Assembly (NCBI GenBank): GCA_902465145.1
Contig: CABQMD010000005.1
Coordinates: 1-20,051, forward strand
Direction of reading: 5' to 3'
DNA length: 20,051 nucleotides
Origin: an uncultured Succinatimonas sp.
GTDB lineage: Bacteria; Pseudomonadota; Gammaproteobacteria; Enterobacterales; Succinivibrionaceae
In this document: in pieces, positions 1 through 7,687 of the stretch
Numbering within the stretch: the first letter of the stretch is position 1
Layout: every line of letters starts with the position of its first letter
Notes under the pieces: model-generated
Told to the model about the DNA's origin: nothing
Databases searched by the model: none
The model's input: the letters and a program-made list of their open reading frames with translations, nothing else
Position numbers and translations under genes: made by a program

Positions 1-1
1 A

Positions 2-127
2 AAAGCATTCAATACTTCAATCAGAAGATTTCCCAACAATTGTTTGTCTTCACTGTTGGGATTTGAAAGCAAAGCTTATCTGCAATCACAAAATGGTGCC
101 GCCGATGCACCGCAGATAGCATTCTGA
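2..127 (+). CDS. LemA family protein, C-terminal fragment (5' truncated by window edge)
   Basis: The frame is open from the window edge to a TGA at 125-127 and encodes 41 residues. They contain RRFPNN, LLGFESKAYL and a terminal APQIAF. This matches the conserved end of LemA proteins, which typically reads as a FPNN motif, then G(M/L)FGF..K.YF, then a short APxVxF terminus. LemA proteins are small, with one N-terminal membrane segment and a helical domain; their molecular role is poorly defined. The next gene starts 10 bp downstream and is a TPM-domain protein. LemA-TPM adjacency is a recurrent bacterial gene pair, which strengthens the call. The N-terminus and promoter lie outside the window. 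An 8-bp inverted repeat (31-38 / 54-61) falls inside the coding sequence. Confidence 0.8.
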   Translation, partial: KAFNTSIRRFPNNCLSSLLGFESKAYLQSQNGAADAPQIAF

Positions 128-137
128 GTTTTAAGGC

Positions 138-1067
138 ATGGCACAAATACAAAAAATATTACGGCTCTTTATATCAATAGTCGCCTGCTTTTTTCTTTTG
201 CAGACGACTAGCTCTTTTGCAAACGCGAATACTACCGAAAGTTATTCCGTAGACACGATTTCAAATCCAAGACTAAAAAACTTTAATTTTCATGTCAGCG
301 ATCCTGATTCGTTACTGTCGCAAAACACAGTAGACTACATCAATTCAAAGCTTTCATCTCTCGAACGCGAAACCGGGATCCAAAGCGCCGTGATCATGTT
401 ACCTTTCATAGGCAACAATAACATTTTTGAATTCTCTCAAAACTTATTCCGTTCATGGGGATTAGGTAACAAAGAACAAAACAACGGCTTATTGATAGTT
501 TATGTAGATGATCAGCATTTGATACGCTTCCACACAGGATATGGTCTTGAAGGAGCTTTGCCAGACTCCATATGCAAACGCATCCAAATAAACGACATGA
601 TCCCTTTTTTTAAACAAGGCGATAGGGATTCCGGAATGAAGGCCGGGATTGATGCAGTCTGTCTGTATTTATCGGATACGAATGCATTGCCAAAGAGTGA
701 ACCGAAGCCCTCGTCCAATGATGATGATGACGATTTTGAGCTTACCCTGTATACAGTTATCGGAACCATCATCGTAATTTTATTAGGTGCAGGCGGAGTG
801 ATCGTTTACAACATCTTTAGAAAATGTCCAAACTGCGGGAAACGCGGAACGTTAAAAACGATAAAAGAAAAAGAAATAACAAAACGTAAAAGAGATTTTC
901 TTTATGTCACCAAAAAATGTACACACTGCGGATATGAAATCGTACTTAAATATGATGTAACAGGGCAGGACAACGACAGTAACGGGAACTCAGGAAACGC
1001 AGGTTCATCAGGCGGCGGATACGGAGGCGGCAGTTCAGGCGGCGGCGGAGCCGGCTCTCACTGGTAA
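138..1067 (+). CDS. TPM domain membrane protein with zinc ribbon and Gly-rich tail
   Basis: This 309-residue protein has a signal peptide or N-terminal membrane segment (about 7-30). A TPM (TLP18.3/Psb32/MOLO-1) domain follows at about 50-180, with WGLGNKEQNNGLLIVY and the GYGLEGALPD stretch typical of the family. Next come an Asp-rich linker (five consecutive Asp at 195-199), a transmembrane helix (about 202-227), and a four-cysteine zinc ribbon (C230/C233 and C261/C264). The tail is Gly/Ser-rich and ends in GGGGAGSHW, a terminus common in bacterial TPM proteins. Inferred topology: TPM domain outside the inner membrane, zinc ribbon and tail in the cytoplasm. The start ATG has an AAGG element about 3 nt upstream. 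It lies 10 bp after lemA, so co-transcription is likely. Biochemical function is unknown; some TPM domains elsewhere are reported as phosphatases or photosystem repair factors. Confidence 0.8.
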   Translation: MAQIQKILRLFISIVACFFLLQTTSSFANANTTESYSVDTISNPRLKNFNFHVSDPDSLLSQNTVDYINSKLSSLERETGIQSAVIMLPFIGNNNIFEFSQNLFRSWGLGNKEQNNGLLIVYVDDQHLIRFHTGYGLEGALPDSICKRIQINDMIPFFKQGDRDSGMKAGIDAVCLYLSDTNALPKSEPKPSSNDDDDDFELTLYTVIGTIIVILLGAGGVIVYNIFRKCPNCGKRGTLKTIKEKEITKRKRDFLYVTKKCTHCGYEIVLKYDVTGQDNDSNGNSGNAGSSGGGYGGGSSGGGGAGSHW

Positions 1068-1098
1068 AAAACAATTAGGCAACGTGTATGGGTATTCT

Positions 1099-2481
1099 AT
1101 GAAAATTAGCAAAAAATTTATTCCCATTTTTTTAGCATCGTTAATTCCACTTGCACAGGCATCAGCAGATCAAGCATCTGCGCTATATGATAAATATGAA
1201 TACAGCTTAAAGCACGATGATTTAAACGGGGCATACGATGCTTTAAATCAACGCCGTCAGTTAGATGATAAAAATCTAAAATACATCTACGATGAAGGAG
1301 AATTTTTACTTCAATACTCAAACGATCAAGGGTACACAAAAGAGCTTATTGAGACCGGGCTAAAAATAGCCAAAGACAACAAAGACAAGTATTGGATCCC
1401 GCGTTATCTTGAAATATTAGCAGGAATTTTGTTCCAAGAAGGTAACATACAACAAGCTTACGACACAGGAATAGAAGCCTACTCTTCTCTTAAAGGTGAA
1501 CATGACGATGAAGAGCTTTCCGATATATGTCAATTGTTAATAGGAATATGTACCTCGCTTGAGAAAAACGACGAAGCGCTCAAATACGGTCTGCAAGCTT
1601 TGAATATCCGCCGCTCGGTACTTGGTAATAACCAAGTCAAGACAGCAAGTACTCTAACTGCTTTAGGTCTTGTTTATCTCAACAATAACGATTACGAGCA
1701 TGCACACTTTGTTTTGAACGAAAGTGAACAAATATATAAACGACTGGGGATTGAAGACGAAACCAACGTAAACAATCAGGGTGTTCTTGCTTTTGCCCAA
1801 CAACACTTTGCTGATGCCTACAAATTACTCTCAAGAGCACTTGATCTTACTAAACAAAAATTCGGCAATAAACACAGCAAACTTATAGGGATCTTAAAAA
1901 GTTTAAGTGTAACGTCAGAAAGGCTAAACAATTATGATGAAGCTACTTCCTATATAAAAGAAGCATACGACATCGCCTCATCGATATACGGCAAAGAACA
2001 TCAGATTTGTGCCGAATTGCTTTGCGAACAGGGATTATTAGCAAACAAAAGAAAGTTCTACGGTGAGTCCATGAATAAATTCACCGAGGCCTTGAAAATT
2101 TACGACAATCTTTTTGGAGAAACATCACAAAATTCGCAACAAACCCTCATATCAATGTACCGTTGCGCCTGTGACATTGTTGTTTCAAATGCGACAAAAG
2201 ATATTCAAATTGCAAAAGACTTCATGTCGGACAAATACTTCACACTAAGAAATGAAGGAGACGATCCTTTGTATTTGCTCGCTTTCGGACAATGGCATAT
2301 GAACAATGCCGCATGTATCTTCGACTATATTCCCACTGTCATAAATGATGACGTAAAGATTTTATTAAGTGCAGATAAAACCTCTATTCAAGAAATTCGA
2401 AGTTCAGATTTAAACAACTTCACAGTTTCAATTATCAGAAACAAACAAATTCATGACGAATTACTGAATCTTCTGAAGTAA
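1099..2481 (+). CDS. exported tetratricopeptide-repeat protein
   Basis: The frame opens at GTG 1084, but ATG 1099 is preferred: it gives a clean signal peptide (KK, a hydrophobic core, then AQASA before DQ) and 460 residues. The mature protein is entirely helical-repeat in character. Kinesin-light-chain type TPR units of about 42 residues run over roughly residues 100-350. Recognisable repeat pieces are ALNIRRSVLGNNQVKTAST, ALGLVYLNNNDYEHA, ALDLTKQKFGNKHSKL, NNYDEATSYIKEAYDIA and ALKIYDNLFGETSQ. The last 110 residues show no obvious motif. TPR arrays bind other proteins, so a periplasmic scaffold or adaptor role is inferred; no catalytic residues are visible. The gene lies 31 bp after the TPM gene and 33 bp before the C11 protease, so an operon is likely. 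The specific partner is unknown. Confidence 0.75.
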   Translation: MKISKKFIPIFLASLIPLAQASADQASALYDKYEYSLKHDDLNGAYDALNQRRQLDDKNLKYIYDEGEFLLQYSNDQGYTKELIETGLKIAKDNKDKYWIPRYLEILAGILFQEGNIQQAYDTGIEAYSSLKGEHDDEELSDICQLLIGICTSLEKNDEALKYGLQALNIRRSVLGNNQVKTASTLTALGLVYLNNNDYEHAHFVLNESEQIYKRLGIEDETNVNNQGVLAFAQQHFADAYKLLSRALDLTKQKFGNKHSKLIGILKSLSVTSERLNNYDEATSYIKEAYDIASSIYGKEHQICAELLCEQGLLANKRKFYGESMNKFTEALKIYDNLFGETSQNSQQTLISMYRCACDIVVSNATKDIQIAKDFMSDKYFTLRNEGDDPLYLLAFGQWHMNNAACIFDYIPTVINDDVKILLSADKTSIQEIRSSDLNNFTVSIIRNKQIHDELLNLLK

Positions 2482-2503
2482 TTTTTTCTTGCAAGTTCAC
2501 CTC

Positions 2504-2510
2504 AAGGAGG
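2504..2510 (+). promoter_or_regulatory. strong ribosome binding site of the C11 protease gene
   Basis: AAGGAGG lies 4 nt before ATG 2515, a near-perfect Shine-Dalgarno match. It is the strongest site in this window; most other genes here have partial matches or none. This suggests high translation of the secreted protease relative to its neighbours. Confidence 0.7.
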
Positions 2511-2514
2511 ACAT

Positions 2515-4641
2515 ATGCGTATTCTGCTCATGATATTAGTCTTTGTGTTTTCCATGCTGTGTACCCCTTTATATGCACATGCCGCATCCTGGTCTGTATT
2601 TGTTTACATGTGCGGAAGTGATCTTGAAACTAATTACGGTGCTGCTACATTAGATATCGAAGAAATGCTTAACGCAGAACCTTCTGACGAAATAACGGTG
2701 ATCATACAAACAGGAGGCGCACAGCAATGGCAAAACTTCGAGATCTCATCAAATAAAATCTCACGTTTTATCTTAAAAAATGGTGAACTTTCCAAATTAT
2801 CCGAATTACCTCAAGCCAATATGGGCGACGGACAGACTCTTTATGAATTTATAAAATTTTGTCAGAAAAACTATGCAGCAGATCATCAGGTATTGCTGTT
2901 TTGGGATCACGGAGGAGGGAGCGTTTTCGGATTTGCAAATGATCAAAATTTCAATTTTGATTCTATTTCTCTATCTGAATTCAGAAACGCCCTTTCTTCG
3001 GTTTACGGCGACAACGTAAAAAACAAACCTTTTGAAATCATAGGGTTCGATACCTGTCTTATGGCTACGGTAGATACGGCAGCAAGCGTGGAACCTTTTG
3101 CGCACTACATGGTTGCATCTCAGGAAGTGGAACCCGGCAACGGTTGGCAATACACACTGTGGTTAAATTCACTGGCAGAGAATACTGACCAAAGCGCCAT
3201 ACAATTAGGAAAAAATATGTGTGACGCCTATTTTGAAGGTTGTAAAGAAGCAGATACACAGGAAGCTGCAACGCTGTCTTTAGTTGACTTAAATCAAATA
3301 TCCCCGATGCTCAAAGCATGGAATATTTTTGGCATGTACGCTTTAATGCAAGCATCAGAAGACGACGGTTTTTATGCGGCGATAGGTCGCGCCGCATCTC
3401 GTTCAGAAAATTTTTCCAACTCAAAAAGCGGCGGTTACTCCAACATGGTTGATATGGGAGATTTCATAACACGTGTATCCGATGCTTCGCAAGAACGACA
3501 TCCAGCTGCCGATGAAATGCTCAAATATCTTCAGGACGCCGTTGTGTACCAAGTAAGCGGACCGTCTCACCATGCATCAGGACTTTCATGCTATTACCCT
3601 TTCGATGCAGATGAAAACAGTTACGGCATGATGCTTGAAAATGGTTTGATTAATTCATTCGTTCTCACTTACGGACTGCAACACGGATTTATAGACGGGG
3701 ATACGGCAAATTCCATACTTGAAGAAATAACGGATAATGACGAAAACAATACGTCATCGATTCAATCGAATTCTTTACCGCAGCAACAAGTCCCGCAGGA
3801 CAATGCAGTCAATTTTATTGCAAACGCAGTTAATCACGGGATCAATTCTGCCCTGCAAACTCTGTTAAATCAAAGACCTGAAGCCGGACAAGATCCTATC
3901 TCTTTCATTCAAGGCTTAGTTAATTCCAACGTATCGGTGATTGCACAATCCATAAAACCGATGGAGAAACTCGATATAAGTTCCCTTGAAGACACCCCAG
4001 TAGAACTTATTGAAAAAAAAGACGGTTCACCTGCTTTGGAAATGAAAATAGCAGCAGATGCTCTTAAGTACATAGATTCCGTGCGTTTCTACCTTGCGAC
4101 TCTCAGCTCAAACAATGAAGTTACCGTTTTCGGCGACGACATAGACATGGATCAGGATTGGGATAACGGTATTTTTCGTGACAATTTCAACGGCACGTGG
4201 CCTGCCTTGGACGGGCATATAGTGTTTTTGGAAACAACGGCAGATCTTGAAGATTACAACTATTATTCCATTCCCGTGATCTTAAACGGGATCAAATCGA
4301 ACATTGAAGCCTTGTACGATTTCAAAGCAGAAAAATACGTGGTATTAGGAGCAAGAAGAATAAATCCAGCAGGAATGCCTGATAAAAATCTGATCAAGCT
4401 TAAGTCAGGGGACAAAATCACTACTTTAATGCAAAAGATGAACAACGGTGAACAGGATACTTCGGAAGTACAAGTCGAAACCTTTGCCTTAAGCAAAAAT
4501 TGGGAACTTAATGATCAAGAACTGCCTGATGGCACCTATGCCTACATGTTCAGCATGTCTGATATTCAAGGAAACGAAGCCCTGTCCGACGTTTCTTTCA
4601 TAAAAATAAAAGGAAGCGACATCACTTACGGAGAAATGTGA
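2515..4641 (+). CDS. secreted clostripain-family (C11) cysteine peptidase
   Basis: This 708-residue protein begins with a signal peptide (about 1-24, with AHAA before SWSVFVYM). The catalytic domain covers about 25-395. It has the C11 opening WSVFVYMCGSDLE, the catalytic histidine H132 in WDHGGG, and the catalytic cysteine C181 in GFDTCLMAT. C11 enzymes usually cleave after Arg or Lys. A Gln/Asn/Ser-rich linker (about 400-470) leads to a C-terminal beta-rich region (about 490-708), as seen in longer C11 proteins. That region contains an Asp-rich stretch (GDDIDMDQDWDNG) that might bind Ca2+. The enzyme probably acts in the periplasm or outside the cell. It is the last gene of the upstream cluster; a long hairpin follows. 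The family is best known from Firmicutes and Bacteroidetes. Family assignment is firm; substrate is unknown. Confidence 0.88.
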   Translation: MRILLMILVFVFSMLCTPLYAHAASWSVFVYMCGSDLETNYGAATLDIEEMLNAEPSDEITVIIQTGGAQQWQNFEISSNKISRFILKNGELSKLSELPQANMGDGQTLYEFIKFCQKNYAADHQVLLFWDHGGGSVFGFANDQNFNFDSISLSEFRNALSSVYGDNVKNKPFEIIGFDTCLMATVDTAASVEPFAHYMVASQEVEPGNGWQYTLWLNSLAENTDQSAIQLGKNMCDAYFEGCKEADTQEAATLSLVDLNQISPMLKAWNIFGMYALMQASEDDGFYAAIGRAASRSENFSNSKSGGYSNMVDMGDFITRVSDASQERHPAADEMLKYLQDAVVYQVSGPSHHASGLSCYYPFDADENSYGMMLENGLINSFVLTYGLQHGFIDGDTANSILEEITDNDENNTSSIQSNSLPQQQVPQDNAVNFIANAVNHGINSALQTLLNQRPEAGQDPISFIQGLVNSNVSVIAQSIKPMEKLDISSLEDTPVELIEKKDGSPALEMKIAADALKYIDSVRFYLATLSSNNEVTVFGDDIDMDQDWDNGIFRDNFNGTWPALDGHIVFLETTADLEDYNYYSIPVILNGIKSNIEALYDFKAEKYVVLGARRINPAGMPDKNLIKLKSGDKITTLMQKMNNGEQDTSEVQVETFALSKNWELNDQELPDGTYAYMFSMSDIQGNEALSDVSFIKIKGSDITYGEM

Positions 4642-4671
4642 TAAAAAACAGCTTCTGAAAAACATGAGCAA

Positions 4672-4708
4672 TTACATCCTTCTTCCTGCCACAAAAAGAA
4701 GGATGTAA
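4672..4708 (+). other. 13-bp perfect inverted repeat (hairpin) after the C11 gene
   Basis: TTACATCCTTCTT (4672-4684) and AAGAAGGATGTAA (4696-4708) are exact reverse complements around an 11-nt loop. The hairpin sits in the 151-bp gap between the C11 gene and def. No U-tract follows on either strand, so it is not a canonical intrinsic terminator. It could still end or stabilise the upstream transcript, or bind a dimeric regulator. Role is inferred from position only. Confidence 0.6.
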
Positions 4709-4761
4709 ATCTTGGAGAAGATACTGATTGCTATCAGTCTGCATGTCAAAGCATTCTTAAT

Positions 4762-4769
4762 GTTAAAAT
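4762..4769 (+). promoter_or_regulatory. possible extended -10 promoter element for the def operon
   Basis: TGTTAAAAT (4761-4769 region) resembles a -10 TAAAAT with an upstream TG, 23 bp before the def ATG and downstream of the hairpin boundary. No convincing -35 was found at 16-18 bp spacing, so this is only a candidate. Confidence 0.25.
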
Positions 4770-4792
4770 CTGCACGTAAAACTGAGGTAATT

Positions 4793-5326
4793 ATGGCAAT
4801 CCGTGAAATAGTTATTTTTCCCGACGAAAGACTAAGACTGTCAAATTCAGAAGTATCTGAATTCGGTCCGAAACTAAAATCCCTTACTGACGACATGTTT
4901 GAAACAATGTATGCCGAAGAGGGTATAGGCCTTGCAGCTCCGCAAATAGGTATAAATCAAAGATTGGTAGTAATCGATATTCCCGATGACAACGGCAAAC
5001 AAGGCGAAAACCAATTGATCATGGTCAATCCAGAAATCACTGCCGTATCCGATAATCAGATTGAATCTGAGGAAGGTTGCCTGTCAGTTCCTGGATATCA
5101 GGATAAAATCAAACGTTTTGACAAAGTTTCAGTGTCCTTTCAGGATATTGAAGGCAATCGTCACTCTATGGAAAATGTCGAGGGACTGCTTGCCATTTGC
5201 ATGCAACACGAAATAGAGCATCTTTCGGGAAAACTTTTTATTGACCACCTTTCAAGACTAAAGCGTGATCGTTTAAAAAAGAAATTCGGAAAAATTCTTA
5301 AAGACAGACAATCTTCCAAAGAATAA
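4793..5326 (+). CDS. def: peptide deformylase
   Basis: This enzyme removes the formyl group from the N-terminal methionine of nascent proteins in the cytoplasm, using a bound metal ion. All three family motifs are present: GIGLAAPQIG, EEGCLSVPG (metal-binding Cys) and QHEIEHLSGKLF (HExxH). The frame is open back to a TTG at 4712. ATG 4793 is chosen because GAGG lies 5 nt upstream and the product MAIREIVIFPDERLR aligns with E. coli Def from its first residues. The result is 177 residues; the family norm is near 170. It is followed after 10 bp by fmt, the enzyme that adds the formyl group, a standard pairing. A Lys/Arg-rich C-terminus (LKRDRLKKKFGKILK) is usual for the gammaproteobacterial form. 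Confidence 0.97.
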   Translation: MAIREIVIFPDERLRLSNSEVSEFGPKLKSLTDDMFETMYAEEGIGLAAPQIGINQRLVVIDIPDDNGKQGENQLIMVNPEITAVSDNQIESEEGCLSVPGYQDKIKRFDKVSVSFQDIEGNRHSMENVEGLLAICMQHEIEHLSGKLFIDHLSRLKRDRLKKKFGKILKDRQSSKE

Positions 5327-5336
5327 GAGGTTTTCC

Positions 5337-6293
5337 GTGGATCAAAAAATCATTTTTGCAGGCACTCCAGACTTTGCAGCAGTAAGTTTAAAAGCATTGC
5401 TTGATGCCGGCATACAACCGTGTGCCGTATACACAATGCCAGATCGACCGGCAAAACGCGGCCATCACCTGACCCCTTCACCCGTAAAAGAACTGGCATT
5501 ACAACACGGGCTTGAGGTACGCACCCCTGAAAACTTCAAATCTGAAGAAGAGTTATGCTTGTTTGAGGAACTGCATGCCGATCTCTGTATCGTAGTAGCT
5601 TACGGTATGATCCTTCCTGAACGTATTCTCAAAGCACCGAGACTCGGATGTATAAACGTACACGGATCACTGCTTCCAGCTTACCGCGGTGCTGCTCCGA
5701 TCCAACGTTCTTTACTAGACGGATGCGATAAAACCGGCGTTTCCATCATGCAACTTGTAAAAAAACTTGATGCAGGGGATGTTTTTATCAGTGAAAGTTT
5801 ACCTATAGACAAAAAAGATACCTCAGGAACACTTTTTGACAAACTGGCCAAATTAGGGTCTCAAGCCTTACTTAAATATTTGGGTCCGATTTTAGCAGGA
5901 ACAATCCATGCCATTCCGCAGGATGAAAGCAAAGCCACCTATGCCGAAAAAATCACAAAGGACATGGCTCCGCTGAATTTTTGCCAAAGTGCGGCAGAAC
6001 TTGATCTGTTAATCCGCGGTCTTAACCCGTGGCCAATTGCAACGGCAACTCTTGACGGAATATGCTACAAAATTTTTGAAGCAGTTCCTGTATCAAGTGG
6101 AATACATAAACACCCAGGAGAAATTTTGTCATTTGGCAAAGAAGGCATAGAAATAGCCTGCTCCGACGGTTCTCTCATGGTAAAACTCCTGCAATCACCT
6201 GGCAAAGGTCGAGTAAATGCGGCTGATTTTGCCAGATCTTGTCCGCAGAAATTCGAGGGAAAGAGTTTTGACTGCAACTGTTCTGCATCTTAA
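5337..6293 (+). CDS. fmt: methionyl-tRNA formyltransferase
   Basis: The enzyme transfers a formyl group from 10-formyl-tetrahydrofolate to Met-tRNA(fMet) for translation initiation. The 318-residue length fits the family (about 315). The N-terminal Rossmann-like domain has FAGTPDFAA, VVAYGMILP and NVHGSLLPAYRGAAPIQ. The catalytic triad is N107, H109 and D145 (LDAGDVF). The C-terminal tRNA-binding domain includes LIRGLNPWPIATA. The start is GTG 5337, the only sensible choice, preceded by AGAGG (spacing about 7). It follows def by 10 bp, and its 3' end overlaps the proposed rsmB start by 26 bp, so def-fmt-rsmB are probably translated from one message. Confidence 0.97.
   Translation: MDQKIIFAGTPDFAAVSLKALLDAGIQPCAVYTMPDRPAKRGHHLTPSPVKELALQHGLEVRTPENFKSEEELCLFEELHADLCIVVAYGMILPERILKAPRLGCINVHGSLLPAYRGAAPIQRSLLDGCDKTGVSIMQLVKKLDAGDVFISESLPIDKKDTSGTLFDKLAKLGSQALLKYLGPILAGTIHAIPQDESKATYAEKITKDMAPLNFCQSAAELDLLIRGLNPWPIATATLDGICYKIFEAVPVSSGIHKHPGEILSFGKEGIEIACSDGSLMVKLLQSPGKGRVNAADFARSCPQKFEGKSFDCNCSAS
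6255..6259 (+). promoter_or_regulatory. ribosome binding site that decides the rsmB start
   Basis: GAGGG lies 8 nt upstream of TTG 6268, inside the end of fmt. Neither ATG 6217 nor ATG 6406 in the same frame has a comparable element. ATG 6217 would also require a 77-bp overlap with fmt. Confidence 0.5.
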
Positions 6294-7668
6294 AAAAAAT
6301 ACATCCATTCATCTGCCCACAAAACAAACTAAACACGCGGTCAAACGCAGTGCGCCGGGAAAAACCAAAACAGTTACCGGTTCTGCCACGCGCGCTGCGG
6401 CTGCTATGGCGGTTGTAGCTGTTGAAAATGGGAAATCTCTTACCCGTACTCTGCCTTTATACCTGCAGAATATGGATCCAAGAGATCGTTCCTTGGTTCA
6501 GGAAATTGTTTACGGAACCTTAAGGCACCGTCGTCTTCTTTCAGAAAGACTGAAAAAACTTCTGGATCACAGCATCACTAAACGTTTTGAAAACAGCAGA
6601 GCCTTGTTGCTGTGTGCTCTTTATCAAATCGTTTTTACAAGGATACCTTCACATGCTGTTGTGGCTTCAACAGTAGGGGCCTGTCAACTGTGCAAATGCA
6701 AAAACATGACCGGCATGGTAAACGCTGTATTACGTCGTTTTCTAAGAGAAAAAGCTGAACTGAATGCAGAAGAAACAACACTAGAAATTCTCTATTCAGT
6801 TCCAGACTGGTTTTATAATAATTTAGAAAAGAACTACCCTGCCGAACTTGAAAACATACTAAAAGAACAAAACAAACATGCGCCGCTTTGGATTAGAGTC
6901 GAAAGTTCGAAAATAAGCGTAAACGACTATATTTCCGTACTAAAAGACAAAGGCATCGAATACCAAAAAAGTAATAATGCCAGTGACGCTCTGATGCTTT
7001 TATCCCCGGTAAATACCGATGAATTACCTCTTTTCAACCAAGGAATGGTCAGCGTACAAGATGTTTCGGCCCAAATGGCAGCACCGTTGCTCGAACCAAA
7101 ATCTGGGGAGAAAATACTAGATGCCTGTTGTGCACCCGGAGGTAAAAGTGCGCAACTGATGAATCTTTGTCCTGACATTAGGCTGATTTGTGCTGATTGC
7201 GACAATGAACGTCTTAATTCCGCAAAAAAAAATTTTCAAAGACTAAAGCGTGATCCAAAATGCATTGTCTGCGACTTTACTTCCAATAATGATCTTGCTC
7301 TGCTTGGAAAAGATTACGACAAAATCCTTTTAGACGCACCTTGTTCCGGTACCGGAGTGATCAGACGTCACCCTGATATCAAATGGCTTAGACGAGCCAA
7401 GGACATAGATACCCTGACCGCAACTCAGGCTGTCATGTTGGATCATGCTCTGGCCTTATTAAAAAAGAACGGTATTTTAGTCTATTCAACCTGCTCTATA
7501 CTCAAAGAAGAAAACGAAGAACAAGTTAAGTCTTTCCTGGCACGCCATTCAAACGTCGAATTATTACCTTTTGACAATCACGGAACTATGACAGGATTTA
7601 GACAGCTTTTACCAGGAGATGACGGAGGAGACGGTTTCTTCTACGCACGTTTTATAAAGAAAAACTGA
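6268..7668 (+). CDS. rsmB: 16S rRNA m5C967 methyltransferase
   Basis: RsmB (Sun) methylates C967 of 16S rRNA using S-adenosylmethionine. An N-terminal NusB-like RNA-binding domain (about 38-175) is followed by the methyltransferase fold. The fold shows SAM motif I DACCAPGGK (residues 288-293 for CAPGGK), the LLDAPCSGTGVIRRHPDIKW motif with C359, and the STCS motif with the catalytic-type C409. The product ends GDGFFYARFIKKN like E. coli RsmB. TTG 6268 is proposed as start on its ribosome binding site, giving 466 residues. This leaves a Lys/Thr-rich extension of about 35-40 residues before the region matching the E. coli N-terminus. ATG 6406 would remove part of the first conserved helix. Function is certain; the exact start is not. 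trkA follows after 19 bp. Confidence 0.93.
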   Translation: MTATVLHLKKNTSIHLPTKQTKHAVKRSAPGKTKTVTGSATRAAAAMAVVAVENGKSLTRTLPLYLQNMDPRDRSLVQEIVYGTLRHRRLLSERLKKLLDHSITKRFENSRALLLCALYQIVFTRIPSHAVVASTVGACQLCKCKNMTGMVNAVLRRFLREKAELNAEETTLEILYSVPDWFYNNLEKNYPAELENILKEQNKHAPLWIRVESSKISVNDYISVLKDKGIEYQKSNNASDALMLLSPVNTDELPLFNQGMVSVQDVSAQMAAPLLEPKSGEKILDACCAPGGKSAQLMNLCPDIRLICADCDNERLNSAKKNFQRLKRDPKCIVCDFTSNNDLALLGKDYDKILLDAPCSGTGVIRRHPDIKWLRRAKDIDTLTATQAVMLDHALALLKKNGILVYSTCSILKEENEEQVKSFLARHSNVELLPFDNHGTMTGFRQLLPGDDGGDGFFYARFIKKN

Positions 7669-7687
7669 TTTTTCCGTTCTAATAATT

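Noticed and set aside
31-61. 8-bp inverted repeat TCCCAACA / TGTTGGGA with a 15-nt loop near the window start
   Set aside because: It lies inside the lemA coding sequence, encodes conserved FPNN and LLGFE residues, and an 8-bp match is plausible by chance.
4712-4792. Upstream extension of def from TTG 4712 (27 extra residues)
   Set aside because: It begins right after the hairpin, has no ribosome binding site, and the added residues do not match peptide deformylase; ATG 4793 has GAGG and aligns with E. coli Def.
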